A DNA stretch of 64,000 nucleotides. Origin: Ophiura sarsii. Its lineage: Eukaryota; Echinodermata; Ophiuroidea; Amphilepidida; Ophiuridae. A program made the translations under genes and the position numbers. Below are positions 1 through 10,700 of the stretch, piece after piece (positions within the stretch are counted from its first letter, which is position 1; each line of letters starts with the position of its first letter). The notes below the pieces were generated by a model, which searched no databases, was not told where the DNA came from, and saw only the letters and a list, made by a program, of their open reading frames with translations. The stretch is from NCBI GenBank assembly GCA_035610835.1, contig CM069448.1:9809717-9873716 (forward strand), written 5' to 3'.

Positions 1-880
1 GGATGTGGGCGTGAGATGGTGGCCCGGCATCCAGGGGTGTTTGTGCATCGGACCGTTTGTGGTTGGGGTGTGTGTGTTAGGAGTGGTGCAGTGTTGGGTG
101 GGAGGGGGGGGGGGGGGCGTTGCTTTAATAAGAAATGGCACTAATTTACTAATTAGCTTATTCATCGGGTCACACAGCTTGCCCGACTTCCACCCCCCGG
201 GATCACACCATCCACTTCAAAAGTATTGACAGAAACTCACTATGATATTTAATATAAACAGGCGAACTCTACTCCCACGAAAATAATAACTAATTTATTC
301 ATCTGGTCAATCAAAATACACAACTCCTTTCAACTTGCCCAAAGTCACACTTAACTCAGGCTATGATACGATAAACAGGCGAACTCTACCCCACAAAAAT
401 AATAGTGGCGAACTCTACGGCACTACTAATTTACGGTAACCTAGAGGTGCCTGATAGAGTTCGCCGATTCAAAATGGCGTCCGAAAAGCGAGCTCAACCC
501 CAAACGCGTTCGTGAGGTTCCGAAGAACGCATGTGACCTGTTTTCCGAAGATTTCTGATCTCAATTTTAAATGGTCTATTACCAAACTATACAATGTTCT
601 AACATATTTGACATTTAAAACCACCCAATATGACAAATTATGTACAATTAGGGTCCTGGGTATGCAGTTTTCATTTACGTAAATACTAGACAGGGAATTA
701 ATGCACTGTGCAAATGGAAGAACTCTATTTGATATGAACTCTCCGTATCGACCCTAGACTACATCCCCAAGTCTGAGAGTTAGTCTAATCGACCCTGAAT
801 TGACCCCTATTTCTTTGGCTGATTCCCGGTACCCAGGATCCCTTTTGGATGAGTTGTGTGGAGCCCATTGATGCAGGGAC
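1..880. other. Intergenic, no gene recognised
   Basis: I see no coding segment here. There is a pure G run near 104-117. The 12-mer ggcgaactctac or its complement recurs between about 262 and 465, suggesting a small decayed inverted or tandem repeat. The short open frames have no recognisable protein character. Confidence 0.5.
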
Positions 881-1046
881 CAAGCAAACTCGACGGCATT
901 GAAGAAAGGTAATCATTTAGTCGTTAAAAAACCTCTAAAATCTCCAGAATTCGTGAGCGTAGAATAACATCGATGGTATCAAAATAATCCGTAAGTATAG
1001 TTATAAGTAAGGATAACTTAAATTTAACTACCAGTAAATTTATTTT
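880..1046 (+). repeat. Diverged copy of the 3371/3740 duplicated segment, left of an insertion
   Basis: The text around 925-1040 (tcgttaaaaaacctctaaaa, then aaatttaactaccagtaaat) is a decayed version of the segment at 3430-3540. The homology stops at about 1046, where the GGTCA element begins. It resumes at about 2247 (gaaacaaatacgacgtagga), matching 3556 onward. This copy is therefore interrupted by the element and the copy at 3371-3600 is the uninterrupted form. Confidence 0.65.
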
Positions 1047-2243
1047 TATCCCCCTGGTTTGTAAAACCAGAAGGGGATTTTGTCATCATGTAATGTGCGT
1101 CTGTATGTGTGGGGGGGTGTGTGTGCGTGTGTGCCTTTTGGTTAGCCTTTTTTCCAAATGCTGTATCTGTTGAAAGGATGGACAGATTGACTTCAAACCT
1201 TCAGTGATAGGTAGGCCATGGTCAAACACTGTAGCTGCTTGTTTGGGGGTCTAATTTGCAAAGGTCATCTGAGGTCAAAGGTCATCTAGAGGTCAAATCG
1301 TAAAAGTTGCCCGATTGACGTCAAACTTAGAGAAAAGAAACATGAACACCGGGTGAACATGTCTAAAATAAATTAGAGGTCATCCAAGGTCATCTGAGGT
1401 CAAAGGTCATCCAGAGGTCAAATCGTAAAAGTTGCCCGATTGACGTCAAACTTGGAGACAAGAAACATGAACACCAGGTGAACATGTCTAAAATAAATTA
1501 GAGGTCATCTGAGGTCAAAGGTCATCCAGAGGTCAAATCGTAAAAGTTGCCCGATTGACGTCAAACTTGGAGACAAGAAACATGAACATGTCTAAAATAA
1601 ATTAGAGGTCATCTGAGGTCAAAGGTCATCCAGAGGTCAAATCGTAAAAGTTGCCCGATCGACGTCAAACTTGGAGACAAGAAACATGAACACTGGGTGA
1701 ACATGTCTAAAATAAATTAGAGGTCATCCAAGGTCATCTGAGGTCAAAGGTCATCCAGAGGTCAAATCGTAAAAGTTGCCTGATTGACGTCAAACTTGGA
1801 GACAAGAAACATGAACACCGGGTGAACATGTCTAAAATAAATTAGAGGTCATCTGAGGTCAAAGGTCATCCAGAGGTCAAATCGTAAAAGTTGCCCGATC
1901 GACGTCAAACTTGGAGACAAGAAACATGAACACCGGGGGAACATGTCTAAAATAAATTAGAGGTCATCCGAGGTCAACGGTCATTAGAGGTCAACCAAGG
2001 TCAACGTCAACAAGGGGTTAATTTGTGCAATGAACACCGTGGGAACATGTAAAAAAATAATTAGAGGTCATCCGAGGTCATCTGAGGTCAAAGGTCATCC
2101 AGAGGTCAAATCGTTAAAGTTGACCGATTGACCTCAAACTTGGAGAAAAGAAACATGAACACCGGGGGAACATGACCCATGACCGTTGACCTCATTTAGT
2201 TGATCTCCCAGCCAGGGGGATTCGCAAGTCGTGACTTGCAGTA
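1047..2243 (+). mobile_element. Hairpin-ended element with GGTCA tandem array (element A)
   Basis: The left end is a hairpin at 1050-1076 (CCCC, then TGGTTT paired with AAACCA across a GTA loop, then GGGG). It is followed by a GT-rich microsatellite at about 1107-1135. The body is a tandem array. The right end carries CCAGGGGG, complementary to the left end, and a perfect 7-bp hairpin at 2224-2239 (GCAAGTC-GT-GACTTGC). The sequence outside both ends is contiguous in the paralogous segment at 3525-3600, so the limits are those of an insertion. There is no coding capacity. The plan (microsatellite, tandem core, 3' subterminal hairpin) resembles non-autonomous Helentron/pearl-type elements; that assignment is inference. 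Confidence 0.65.
1255..2165 (+). repeat. Tandem array, 104-125 bp unit, rich in AGGTCA direct repeats
   Basis: Each unit contains AGGTCAAAGGTCA, starting at 1272, 1397, 1512, 1616, 1741, 1856 and 2085. Spacings are 125, 115, 104, 125, 115 and 229. Differences between units are mostly deletions of about 10 or 20 bp (loss of the second gaggtcatcca, or of acaccgggtga). The last units (1980-2160) are more degenerate. The 13-mer is a perfect direct repeat with 1-bp spacing (DR1), the form bound by RXR/HNF4/COUP-type nuclear receptors. Any binding is untested. Confidence 0.9.
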
Positions 2244-2246
2244 TTT

Positions 2247-3370
2247 TTTGTTTTGAAACAAATACGACGTAGGAAGTCAATGCTTGTTTTTGTAGCTACC
2301 CGGGACTGTTACCCAATGTTGTATGAACCAGGGCTGTGACATTTTGCCTGGCTGTCAGGGGCCGGGACTGTACCCGGGGTTGTACCAGGGATGTTCCAAT
2401 ATTTAGTGTCCCGTACCTCCGGGACAGTACCTGGAGATAGCTGGAGATATACACTTGCGGCAAAGTAATTTCCCCCGCTAAGTCCCCGCAAGGCCAGGGT
2501 CCCCAGGAGCGGGGACAGCAAATGACAAGCGCATAAAGACATACATAGACCCAATGGTGGCTATACTATCGTTCATGCTTCACTATACTGTAGCCACAAC
2601 ACCCTCTATAGACACACGACGTCGCGAAAATCACATTTTGAAATCAAGATTTTCACATGAAATATAATTGAAATCAATCCAAATGCACTCACATGTTGTT
2701 CCTAGAACTCTTAGTAATACATTGAGTTCATTAATTTTGATCAAGCATCCTCATTTTGGGGGAAATATTGAGGTGAAAAAAACGGCCGTGCTAACAGTAA
2801 CACTCAATGTGAATTTTGTGACGTTGTGAGTCTATGGAGATTGGAGGGTAGTGGTACCGTGTATCCAAGATACACTTGCACTACGGTACCGATTGGGACT
2901 AGGACATACATAGCCATGATGATAGCCTGCTGGAAGTAGCTCTTGTTTGATAGCTCTCATACGTCGTGAAACGAGTCAGTATGACTATGAGAGCTATGAA
3001 ATGAAAGCGTACGTTGGGACGTCGGCGATTTTCGTTTCTAGTTTGTCTATTTCTAGAAATTAATATTCACCTACCTGGGCCCTGTGTGTGCTTTGCACTC
3101 TTAATACATCCTAGATAAATTATCAGCTCCATAATTTAATGTTACTGAAAATGAAGGACGCAGGGGACCCAGTCTAGAATCATTGCGTATTTCAAACTAT
3201 ACTAATTGTTTTAACATAGTTTACATTTAACAGTCAAAACAACCTATTTGTATTGTGTCTAGTCTTGGATAATTGTTATATTCAGTGTGTAAATATTGGC
3301 CTGTGAAATGTGATGCGCAAATCGGAACTATGTGTGAGAGGAACTATGACCGATGTGAATAGGTCATCGA
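2247..3370. other. Intergenic; GC-rich block and short hairpins
   Basis: 2295-2530 is a GC-rich block of degenerate, partly inverted GGGACTGTACC-like words. Two stem-loops are visible: around 2850-2890 (ggtaccgtgtatc facing a cactacggtacc arm) and 2950-3000 (atagctctcat pairing with atgagagctat). No gene is seen. Confidence 0.45.
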
Positions 3371-3530
3371 ACGAGGTCGTATTGCTGTTGCCCATGTTGA
3401 CATCAGTTCAGCATTTCTAGGGTCGTTAAAAACCTTCAAAATATCTGGAATTGATGAGGAAATCATACCATCGATGATACCATTAGATTCGGTAAGAAAC
3501 GCTCTCCCAGCAAGGTAAATTTAAATTTAA
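3371..3530 (+). repeat. Exon-like duplicated segment, copy 1
   Basis: A segment of about 158 bp, nearly identical to 3740-3898. One frame of this copy is open from about 3364 to the AG-GTAAAT at 3512-3518 and would read as about 50 residues containing HVDISSAFLGSLKTF. A second donor-like GGTAAG lies at 3491. No protein family is recognised. It may be a captured exon, a repeat, or chance. Confidence 0.6.
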
Positions 3531-3739
3531 CTACCAGGAAATATATTTTGTTGTTGAAACAAATACGACGTAGGAAGTCAATGCTAGATTTTGTAGCTAT
3601 GCTGGAAGTTACAGTTGAGTTGGAATTTGTTTGCTTACAGAATGACAAGGTAGCTCTCTCAAATCTTAAAGGTAGGTGGTGTTCCGATTACTGGCCCGAT
3701 TTTTAAGTTGATCATGTTGATCATGAATTTATATGACGG

Positions 3740-3898
3740 ACGAGGTCGTATTGCTGTTGCCCATGTTGACATCAGTTCAGCATTTTTAGGGTCGTTAAAA
3801 AACCTTCAAAATATCTGGAATTGATGGGGAAATCATACCATCGATGATACCATTAGATTCGGTGAGAAACGCTCTCCCAGCAAGGTAAATTTAAATTA
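3740..3898 (+). repeat. Exon-like duplicated segment, copy 2
   Basis: Second copy of the segment at 3371-3530, with few substitutions. An extra A in the run after tcgtta near 3797 shifts the frame that is open in copy 1, and the potential donor reads GGTGAG. The copies are in direct orientation about 370 bp apart. Confidence 0.7.
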
Positions 3899-4706
3899 TA
3901 TAATATGATGATGTTTTCTAGATTCGACAAAAATACAACACTAACTACTTAGCAGTATAGGCTAATCAAAACAAATAATTGTTGACCATTTCAAATCGCG
4001 TGTGCGACATCTGCGTGACCACGACAGCGTTGCGCGCCTGTTGTTTTGGAATGCAGTGCGTCGCAAGACAACGTTCAAGCTTTGGTTGAATGCGAGCGCT
4101 CAGATCACAACGCTCTGATCGACAATTGTTTGTTTTGATTATAGTAGCAGTAGGCCTACATGAAGAAGCCTTGTGCCTTGAATTGAAGGGTCATGATCCA
4201 CTCGATCGGGTGTCGAATTTGATGACTTAGTTTCAACGAAATAATCCCGTGCAGTTTGTGTTAATAAGTGCACCCCCTGTATGTCAAGGGAGCACAACAC
4301 TACACTAGGTCCCAGCTAGGGCCGGCTGTGAATATAAGGGTAGTTTGTTTTGGTTTTTGGCAGGTATTCTGGTACTCGACCCCCCTCCCCCTCATGTGGC
4401 CCCATATTATGTCAATGTAACCTCTATCTTTCTTGGTGTCTGAAATTATTAAAGAATATTTTCATTTATTATAAACAACGGACATACATTTGTGAATGCT
4501 TAACCCATAACCCTACCAAATACCACAAAATACCACCATTTCAAATTTATAGCGAATTTCCCGTGTTTGGAATAAAGGGGTCTAATATCACTTAAAGCAT
4601 CAATTTTTTAGGCAGGAAGAAATACCAGAGAATTTGGTGAAAATATGGGGATAACAAATTAACATTTTACCGGTTTCTTTTAATCTTGTCATCACCTAAT
4701 CCTTAC

Positions 4707-4971
4707 CTTTGTAATCTTTAGGGTCTCTTGTACCAAACCCAAAGTTGAAAGACTTTATGCCAGTAAACAGACCAAAATGGGTGCACATTGTGAACGCCTC
4801 CACATCACTGTAATCAGAACAGTCCACCTCCACCCCACTTGTGCGGTTTCCAGTATTTTCCGCCGTTGCATCTATGAAATAAGAGGTGCCCAGGCAAGCA
4901 CATAACATTCCAGTCGCGGCTAATGCAAAAATGAAGGCAAAGCCAGAAAATAATTTGCGTGCTTTGATCAT
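4707..4971 (-). CDS. Clarin-like tetraspan protein, first coding exon (partial)
   Basis: The exon encodes about 88 residues from ATG at 4971-4969 to a GT donor at 4706-4705 (AAAG|gtaagg, phase 1). A basic start (MIKARKLFSG) leads into one strong hydrophobic segment (FAFIFALAATGMLCACLGTS), then an extracellular-type stretch with an N-glycosylation site (NRT) and two cysteines. It ends with HFGLFTG and a FxFGFG-like run. Clarins have TM1, then an ectodomain containing YGLFHG and a RPFRFSF-type stretch, so the order and motifs fit. Clarins are four-TM membrane proteins; vertebrate CLRN1 acts at hair-cell synapses and bundles. I did not find the remaining exons at lower coordinates. They may lie beyond the left edge or be unrecognised. 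Another LHFPL/claudin-like tetraspan is the alternative. Confidence 0.5.
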
Positions 4972-5001
4972 GTTTGTAAATAGTGACTTTCGAGTTCTCA
5001 A

Positions 5002-6035
5002 ATCAAAACAAGATTGGTGAGGATGTGGGTGGTGGTTTTATTATTGAGTTTTATAAGATCTCAGATTGGTACTTGATAATCAGATCAAGGTTGAAATATT
5101 AATAGCAGCCCATATTCCATATTTGTCTGTCCATTATAGCACCACTATGAAATATCAAGTTTTACAACTGTAATTGTTGTTTGCAGTCACTCATGCATAT
5201 GGTATAATATTAGTGTATTGGTGAGGTACAGTGTAGTCAGATTGTTTTACATCGAACGGTATCACACAGTTGCAATTTACTTCAATTCATATACTCATGG
5301 AAGCACTTGATCACTGTACATGTATGCGAACCGGCGTATTCCAAATATGACTAAGAGTTTTGGCTATAGCTTGATTAGATCAGAGAGAAACGTGGATGCT
5401 AGACACTACTTTATCTTGAGGTATCTAACAATAGAAGTATCAATCAATCAATCAAGTTATCAATCAACCAATTAATCAAGTCAACAGGTAGTCATGTCCA
5501 GGATACAAGATTTCAAGTAATCATGCAATGTACACTCGTATGCACCATCGGCCATCATAAATCAATCTGTGTACCCGTATGTGCACATGTGTTACATAAT
5601 CTCCAGTATACTGCAAGTTTCCCCGTATGTCGGCAATTTAGTGTCCAATGTTTAGGCCTCTGTGATAGTCAGATATGGCAGGTCCCGGTTCTTTTTCTCC
5701 CTCGTGTGTGTGTGGCACACCCACAGTGACCTTTGTACTCCTTACACATGGCTACCATAAGGCGCGGTTACTGGGCGCATCTTATCTTTTTTTTTAAATT
5801 CAACAATCTAGGCTTGATTCAAGTCTTGTTGCTGGCTAATTCACAACGATGGATGATAAGAAACATTCCAAATTTGAATGGTTTTTCAAATGTGTGCACA
5901 TTTTTGACTGGAAGATTGTGTGCCATAGGGTTCTTGCCTAAAAGTCATACACATGCAATCAATAATTTGCACCTTTAATAAATACCAGGTGTGGTTGTAT
6001 TTATATCTGGTTGTTCATGATTTAGGTAATGAAAA
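5002..6035. other. Intergenic upstream of the clarin-like exon
   Basis: No gene is recognised. A short (CAAT)n-like run occurs near 5437-5490. The promoter of the minus-strand clarin-like gene should lie in the first part, but I see no clear core element. Confidence 0.4.
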
Positions 6036-6039
6036 GAAA

Positions 6040-6640
6040 CTGTGCTTGCGGCCTTACCAACTCATGATTGTGAATTTCAAGTTTTTGTTCTCAAGAATAT
6101 TCAAAATAATTGGCAATATTTTGTTGATTTTGAAAATGATGAAAACAGTGCCGTTTGAAACAAATGTTGATAAAGCTAATAAACTCAAGCCTGACAGATA
6201 TGCTGCCCTGGTAGGAGATATCTCGGACGCAGGCTACAAGTGCTCCTTGATCCCTTTTGAAATAGGATCAAGGGGCCTCATAACAAAATCTAATAAGACA
6301 CGTCTGAGAGGTCTCCTACGAACCCTAAAGTACAACGTTAAATACACAGCTCTCAAAAATAACATCTCGAAAAAGAGTCTGATGTCTTCTTTTTCCATTT
6401 TCCAATCAAGACACGAACGGGATTGGAACGTTACCAATTTTATATAGGTCCTCATGGCAGCAGGTCTGTCACGGCTCACCTCCCTTTTTAAATGTGTTTT
6501 ATATATTGATTGTTGTGCAATAGTGCTTTTTGTAACACCTTGCCTGGTGGTCAGTATAGGCCCCAGTTGTCTTGGTTTTTAATGTTCTCTTCTTTATTTT
6601 TTATGTATTTGACTGAATAAAGATGATTTAATAAATATAT
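6040..6640 (+). pseudogene. Retroelement 3'-end fragment with poly(A) signal
   Basis: An open frame from about 6120 to 6447 encodes a stretch with DRYAALVGDISDAGY, then IPFEIGSRGLI, then RHERDWN. This pattern (a 'Y..L..D....GY' block followed by a 'hEvGsRG' block) recurs at the C-termini of retroelement polyproteins in marine invertebrates. I recall the pattern but cannot name the clade. It is followed by a 3' UTR-like stretch ending in tgaataaagatgatttaataaa around 6615. No reverse transcriptase is visible upstream, so this is a truncated fossil. Confidence 0.4.
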
Positions 6641-7605
6641 TTTTTCCAAACATGTTTTACTAACAAGTTCTGATTTTAATGCCTGATTTACCACCCTATG
6701 TGAAGGACCACCCATTATAGGACAGGCTTTCTTTTTTGTTGCTTTACTGAATCTAATCAACCACAACTGAAAGTCAAAATTGGACTGTGTGCTGCAGTCT
6801 TACTAGTGGACTGTGTATACCTTGTATAATTTCACTGTCACACAATCAAACAACACCCTCTGATACTTCCCATCAGAGTACCGTCCAAATACAAGGTCTA
6901 CTGGCATTGGATTTACCAAAGAACTGTGCTTTAAGCACACTAGGGATTACTAGGGATCAGTCTCGTGTGATCAATGTTTGTGAACTAAAAAAAAAAATTA
7001 AAAAAATTACTTGACCTTTGAATCAGAGAATGCATAAATGTTATCTTAGTGAAGGACAGATCATTTTCTCATCGCCTTTTCCAAGGTTGAAACATTTTAC
7101 CCCTCCTCTTTCCTATCCACCCCTCAATCAATGATCAATCAATTTAATTCTGTGATACTTGGGCTTAGTCTAACCCATGTGAGGCGGATGTTGAACCCAA
7201 CCAAATGATAAGAGATCATAACTAGAATCTAATGCTGATGGACTTTGTCCCTCTTTGTTTATTACCCATCATGCACTGCATGTGTCAACAAGATACACAT
7301 GCTATTTACAGCATGTAGTCCTGCTATCACAACCATGTTTTGGACAATTGGAATACCAATAGCTAGTAAAGCCTAAAGGTATGAACGATACTCAAACTTA
7401 GTTTTTAAATGATATTTTAATATGAATTAGACTGTTTGTTGCCACTTTGTGTCCCATTAAAAAAAAACCCAATGCCTAGTAGTTTGGAAAATATTGGGTT
7501 ATTTTTGTGATATTTTGGTTATACTGAAGGCAGTTACTTTGGCCACACTGAAAATGGTTGTGCTGAAATACTAATTGACTCGATACTGATTTTTTTTTTC
7601 ATTCC
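6640..7605. other. Intergenic / BRD8 5' region
   Basis: No coding segment is recognised. A T-rich tract followed by attccag at 7601-7607 looks like a splice acceptor just before the BRD8 start codon, which implies at least one non-coding 5' exon upstream. I could not locate it or a core promoter. Confidence 0.4.
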
Positions 7606-7612
7606 AGAAATC

Positions 7613-7707
7613 ATGTCTACTTCCGTAGGAACAACGACCGAGCCGTGGTCTATTAAGGAGAGGCTATGCCTGGCATCATCAGTCGTGAGAAGTGGTGATC
7701 AAAACTG
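7613..7707 (+). CDS. BRD8: BRD8 exon 1 (coding)
   Basis: Encodes residues 1-31 plus two bases of Trp32. The ATG lies five bases after a tttcattccag acceptor. It is chosen because TEPWSIKERLCLASSV follows at the same distance as in vertebrate BRD8. The donor is ACTG|gtaagt. Confidence 0.92.
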
Positions 7708-10700
7708 GTAAGTTTTGTCTGTTAGGGAGGCAAGTGGTGGTGGGTGCTAACAACATTGAATGTCGCTATTTGGTTATGTATGGATCTGGGGACTTTTAGA
7801 ACAGTACACACATAGTGTTCTAAAAGTTAGTACAGGAAACCCATACGTTGGTGGGTTTTTTTGTTTTTTGTTTTTTTCCCCTACCAACGTATGGGGAAAT
7901 TGTATTGCGAGAAACTGTCAATTTGATTTGCTGTATAAAGTGATTGGTGTGGCTTTCGAATGAGAGCCGTGAATTACAGCAAAACTGCATTTCTGTTGAT
8001 TTTCATACTAGCTACGAACCTTCATAAAGTCCTCATCTTTCTTTCCAGCCACTTTTTAAAACATGAAAATGCTAAATTATTCCATATTTAATCGTAATTC
8101 TCCGCCGTGTAAACGCAATGGCAGATTTTTTTTTAGACATTTCGCGGTCCAGATTAGTCTCATTCCCCATCGCAAAATAACAAACGTCTATATACGCTAC
8201 GCACACCACTTACGAACTAACGAAAATATTTAAACGAGACTATTAATTTATTAATAAAACATGGCGCCGATTTCGATACCGCTAGTGCCGTTAAGTGAAT
8301 GGGCTTAGAATTTCACCTTAAATTTCAAGGGAATAGTGCATTTGTACAAAATGTTAAGCGAATGGCAAGATAGATGAGAAAGAGTAGATAAGAACAAGCA
8401 CAAAGAAGTATGTTTTTGAGCTCTGGTAAGCGATACAGAAATTACCACAAAAATCATATTTAGAAGGAGTCATACTTAGGATGGGGACAGATAGTGAAAC
8501 ATGCAAAATACCCTATGATGAATAATACCAACTGATGACAAATATCACTAAGTATGATTTGTTGTACTACCTAAAAGTCCCCTGATCCCCCAACAATTTG
8601 TCATCATCCTCTTTTAAGTTATTTTGGCTGCTATGTATAAAATATGCTATAGTGTATACATATTCTACATCCCATTTTTGTTCTTTACTCATCTTTTAAC
8701 CCTAACCAGCCAGGCTATGTTTTTGTGTGGAAACCAGAGGAGGGGACAAAGTATGAAATTTTTACCCAAATAATCGCTGCGAAACCCCCAGGATTCGACC
8801 CCCGGACCCTCCGATCACCGCGCCACGTCCCTAACCACTCGGCTAACCTGCCAACGCTTGCCCGACCAACGATTTGTACACACATATCAGCTTGGTTGAT
8901 GATGTCATCGAATCGAATGCTGTAGCATGCGTGTGGATATTGTTTTTTGCCGTAGTGAATCGTAGGTTCCAGGAAGGTTAGGGTTAATAGCCATTGTTGA
9001 CAATGTGGTGCTTTGGCACTACTTGCCGCAATGTGCAGCAATTCTTCGCAGGTCGTGCTGGGTCCCAAGTGGCAGCATACTTAAATTGTCTCTGTTACTG
9101 CAACCTGTCTCAATGGATGTTAGATATTTTTAAACTATTACCATATACCGCACCACAACACACTGGGAATTTTGCAAAATATACATCACATGGATGAATC
9201 TATAATGGCCCCATTCAACTAGGGTGGCTTTGGAGAGTGGAGAAACTTTGGATACACTATATTACTATATTATCAAGAATCTTGAATATGTGCTTTGGGG
9301 ATCGTTTGACAATGTAGTGTAGCTAGCTGTGGACTTAAAGCAATATTATGTGATCAAAAAATTCAACAGCTGCTCCAAAATACCTTGTGGATGATATTCA
9401 TCTAGCATTCTTTCCCTAATAGAGAGTTAGTTAGCCATGCAAACAAGACATATTTGGGCATAGCTTTCCCCATAACTATTGACCTTTCTTCATATTTTAA
9501 ATCATTGTTTAATTAATTTTGTTTTCCTCAACATGCTCAATTGGGTGTTACCAATGACACCATTTGAATATAACTTCCCCATTGACCTCTTCATACACAT
9601 CAATTGTTATGTACTTGCTGTTTTCAACTAATGTAAAAGCCAATATTTTCGCGTAAAGATATTTTCGCGCATTTTGATATCATAGACATTTCGTGAATTG
9701 TTTTTTTCGCGAGCGACCTTCTGGATGCACTGCATGAATCTTAAAAACAATGTTTTCGCGCGAAATAAAACCTCTGCAAAAATTTCAGCTTTTACAGTAA
9801 TCGTAAGTGTGTCCTTCAGCTGTGCAATTAAAAGTTGATTCAAGTTTCCCTCTGACCCTTGACCCTTCCTCAGACATCATTAATTGTTTACTTCTCAATT
9901 GTATCTTCCATGAAGGGTGTCAGTTAGCCGTGCAATCAAGCCATTAGCAGAGCCTCTCAGACAACCGGACTTCTTTTCACAGAGGGTAGGCGCATACTAT
10001 TATATCATTATTTATGTAATTGTAAATGACAATTTATGTAGCCCAAGGGGACCATATGCCAATAACAATTACAAAAACATCAAATATACAATGTACACTC
10101 TACTCATTTTTAAAATACTTCATTAATTTATCTAACTCTGTGCAATGAAGTCAGAGCATAGTCCAATAAGTGCACTGTATTATCTCGCTTGTGATTGTAT
10201 TAAGCTGGCACAATTTAATAGTGAATCCTAGCACTTGTGCGTAAGTGCTGCCTTGATCTCTAGAATACGCATTGGCATTTATAGCACTGAGTTAGAAGAA
10301 TAAAGTTTAGAGATCATTCCATCATGTAATCTTATCATACATCTCCTGTCATGCGATTACATGTTTAGAGGTAGCTGTGCCATCAGAATTATTCACGTTT
10401 ATAAATTGCGATTTTGAGACGGTGTGCATATTGGGTGTGAACCAGGAAGAGATATTTTTCTTAATGTGACAGCCATTCATTGCAAAGAACACACTAGTAA
10501 CAGATATTGGTACCCGTGATTGTACCAAGCAAAGTCCTTACACACCATTCGACAGTCTTATAAGCTCAATGTGTTAATTCATACTATCACCCAAACAGGG
10601 TTTGTGAGAAAACTTGAGGATATAACAAAATAAAACATGGGCTGCCGGGATGACAAGCAAGGTTCAGTGCTACAGAGCCTCCTCGGTGTCGCTCCAGAAA

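Noticed and set aside
2309..2554. 81-residue Pro/Gly-rich minus-strand frame
   Set aside because: It lies in a GC-rich degenerate repeat block; the composition follows from repeated GGGACTGTACC words.
8715..9068. 117-residue minus-strand protein
   Set aside because: The phrase RLAEWLGTWRG and its neighbours are a tRNA-type promoter translated; the region is a SINE-like element.
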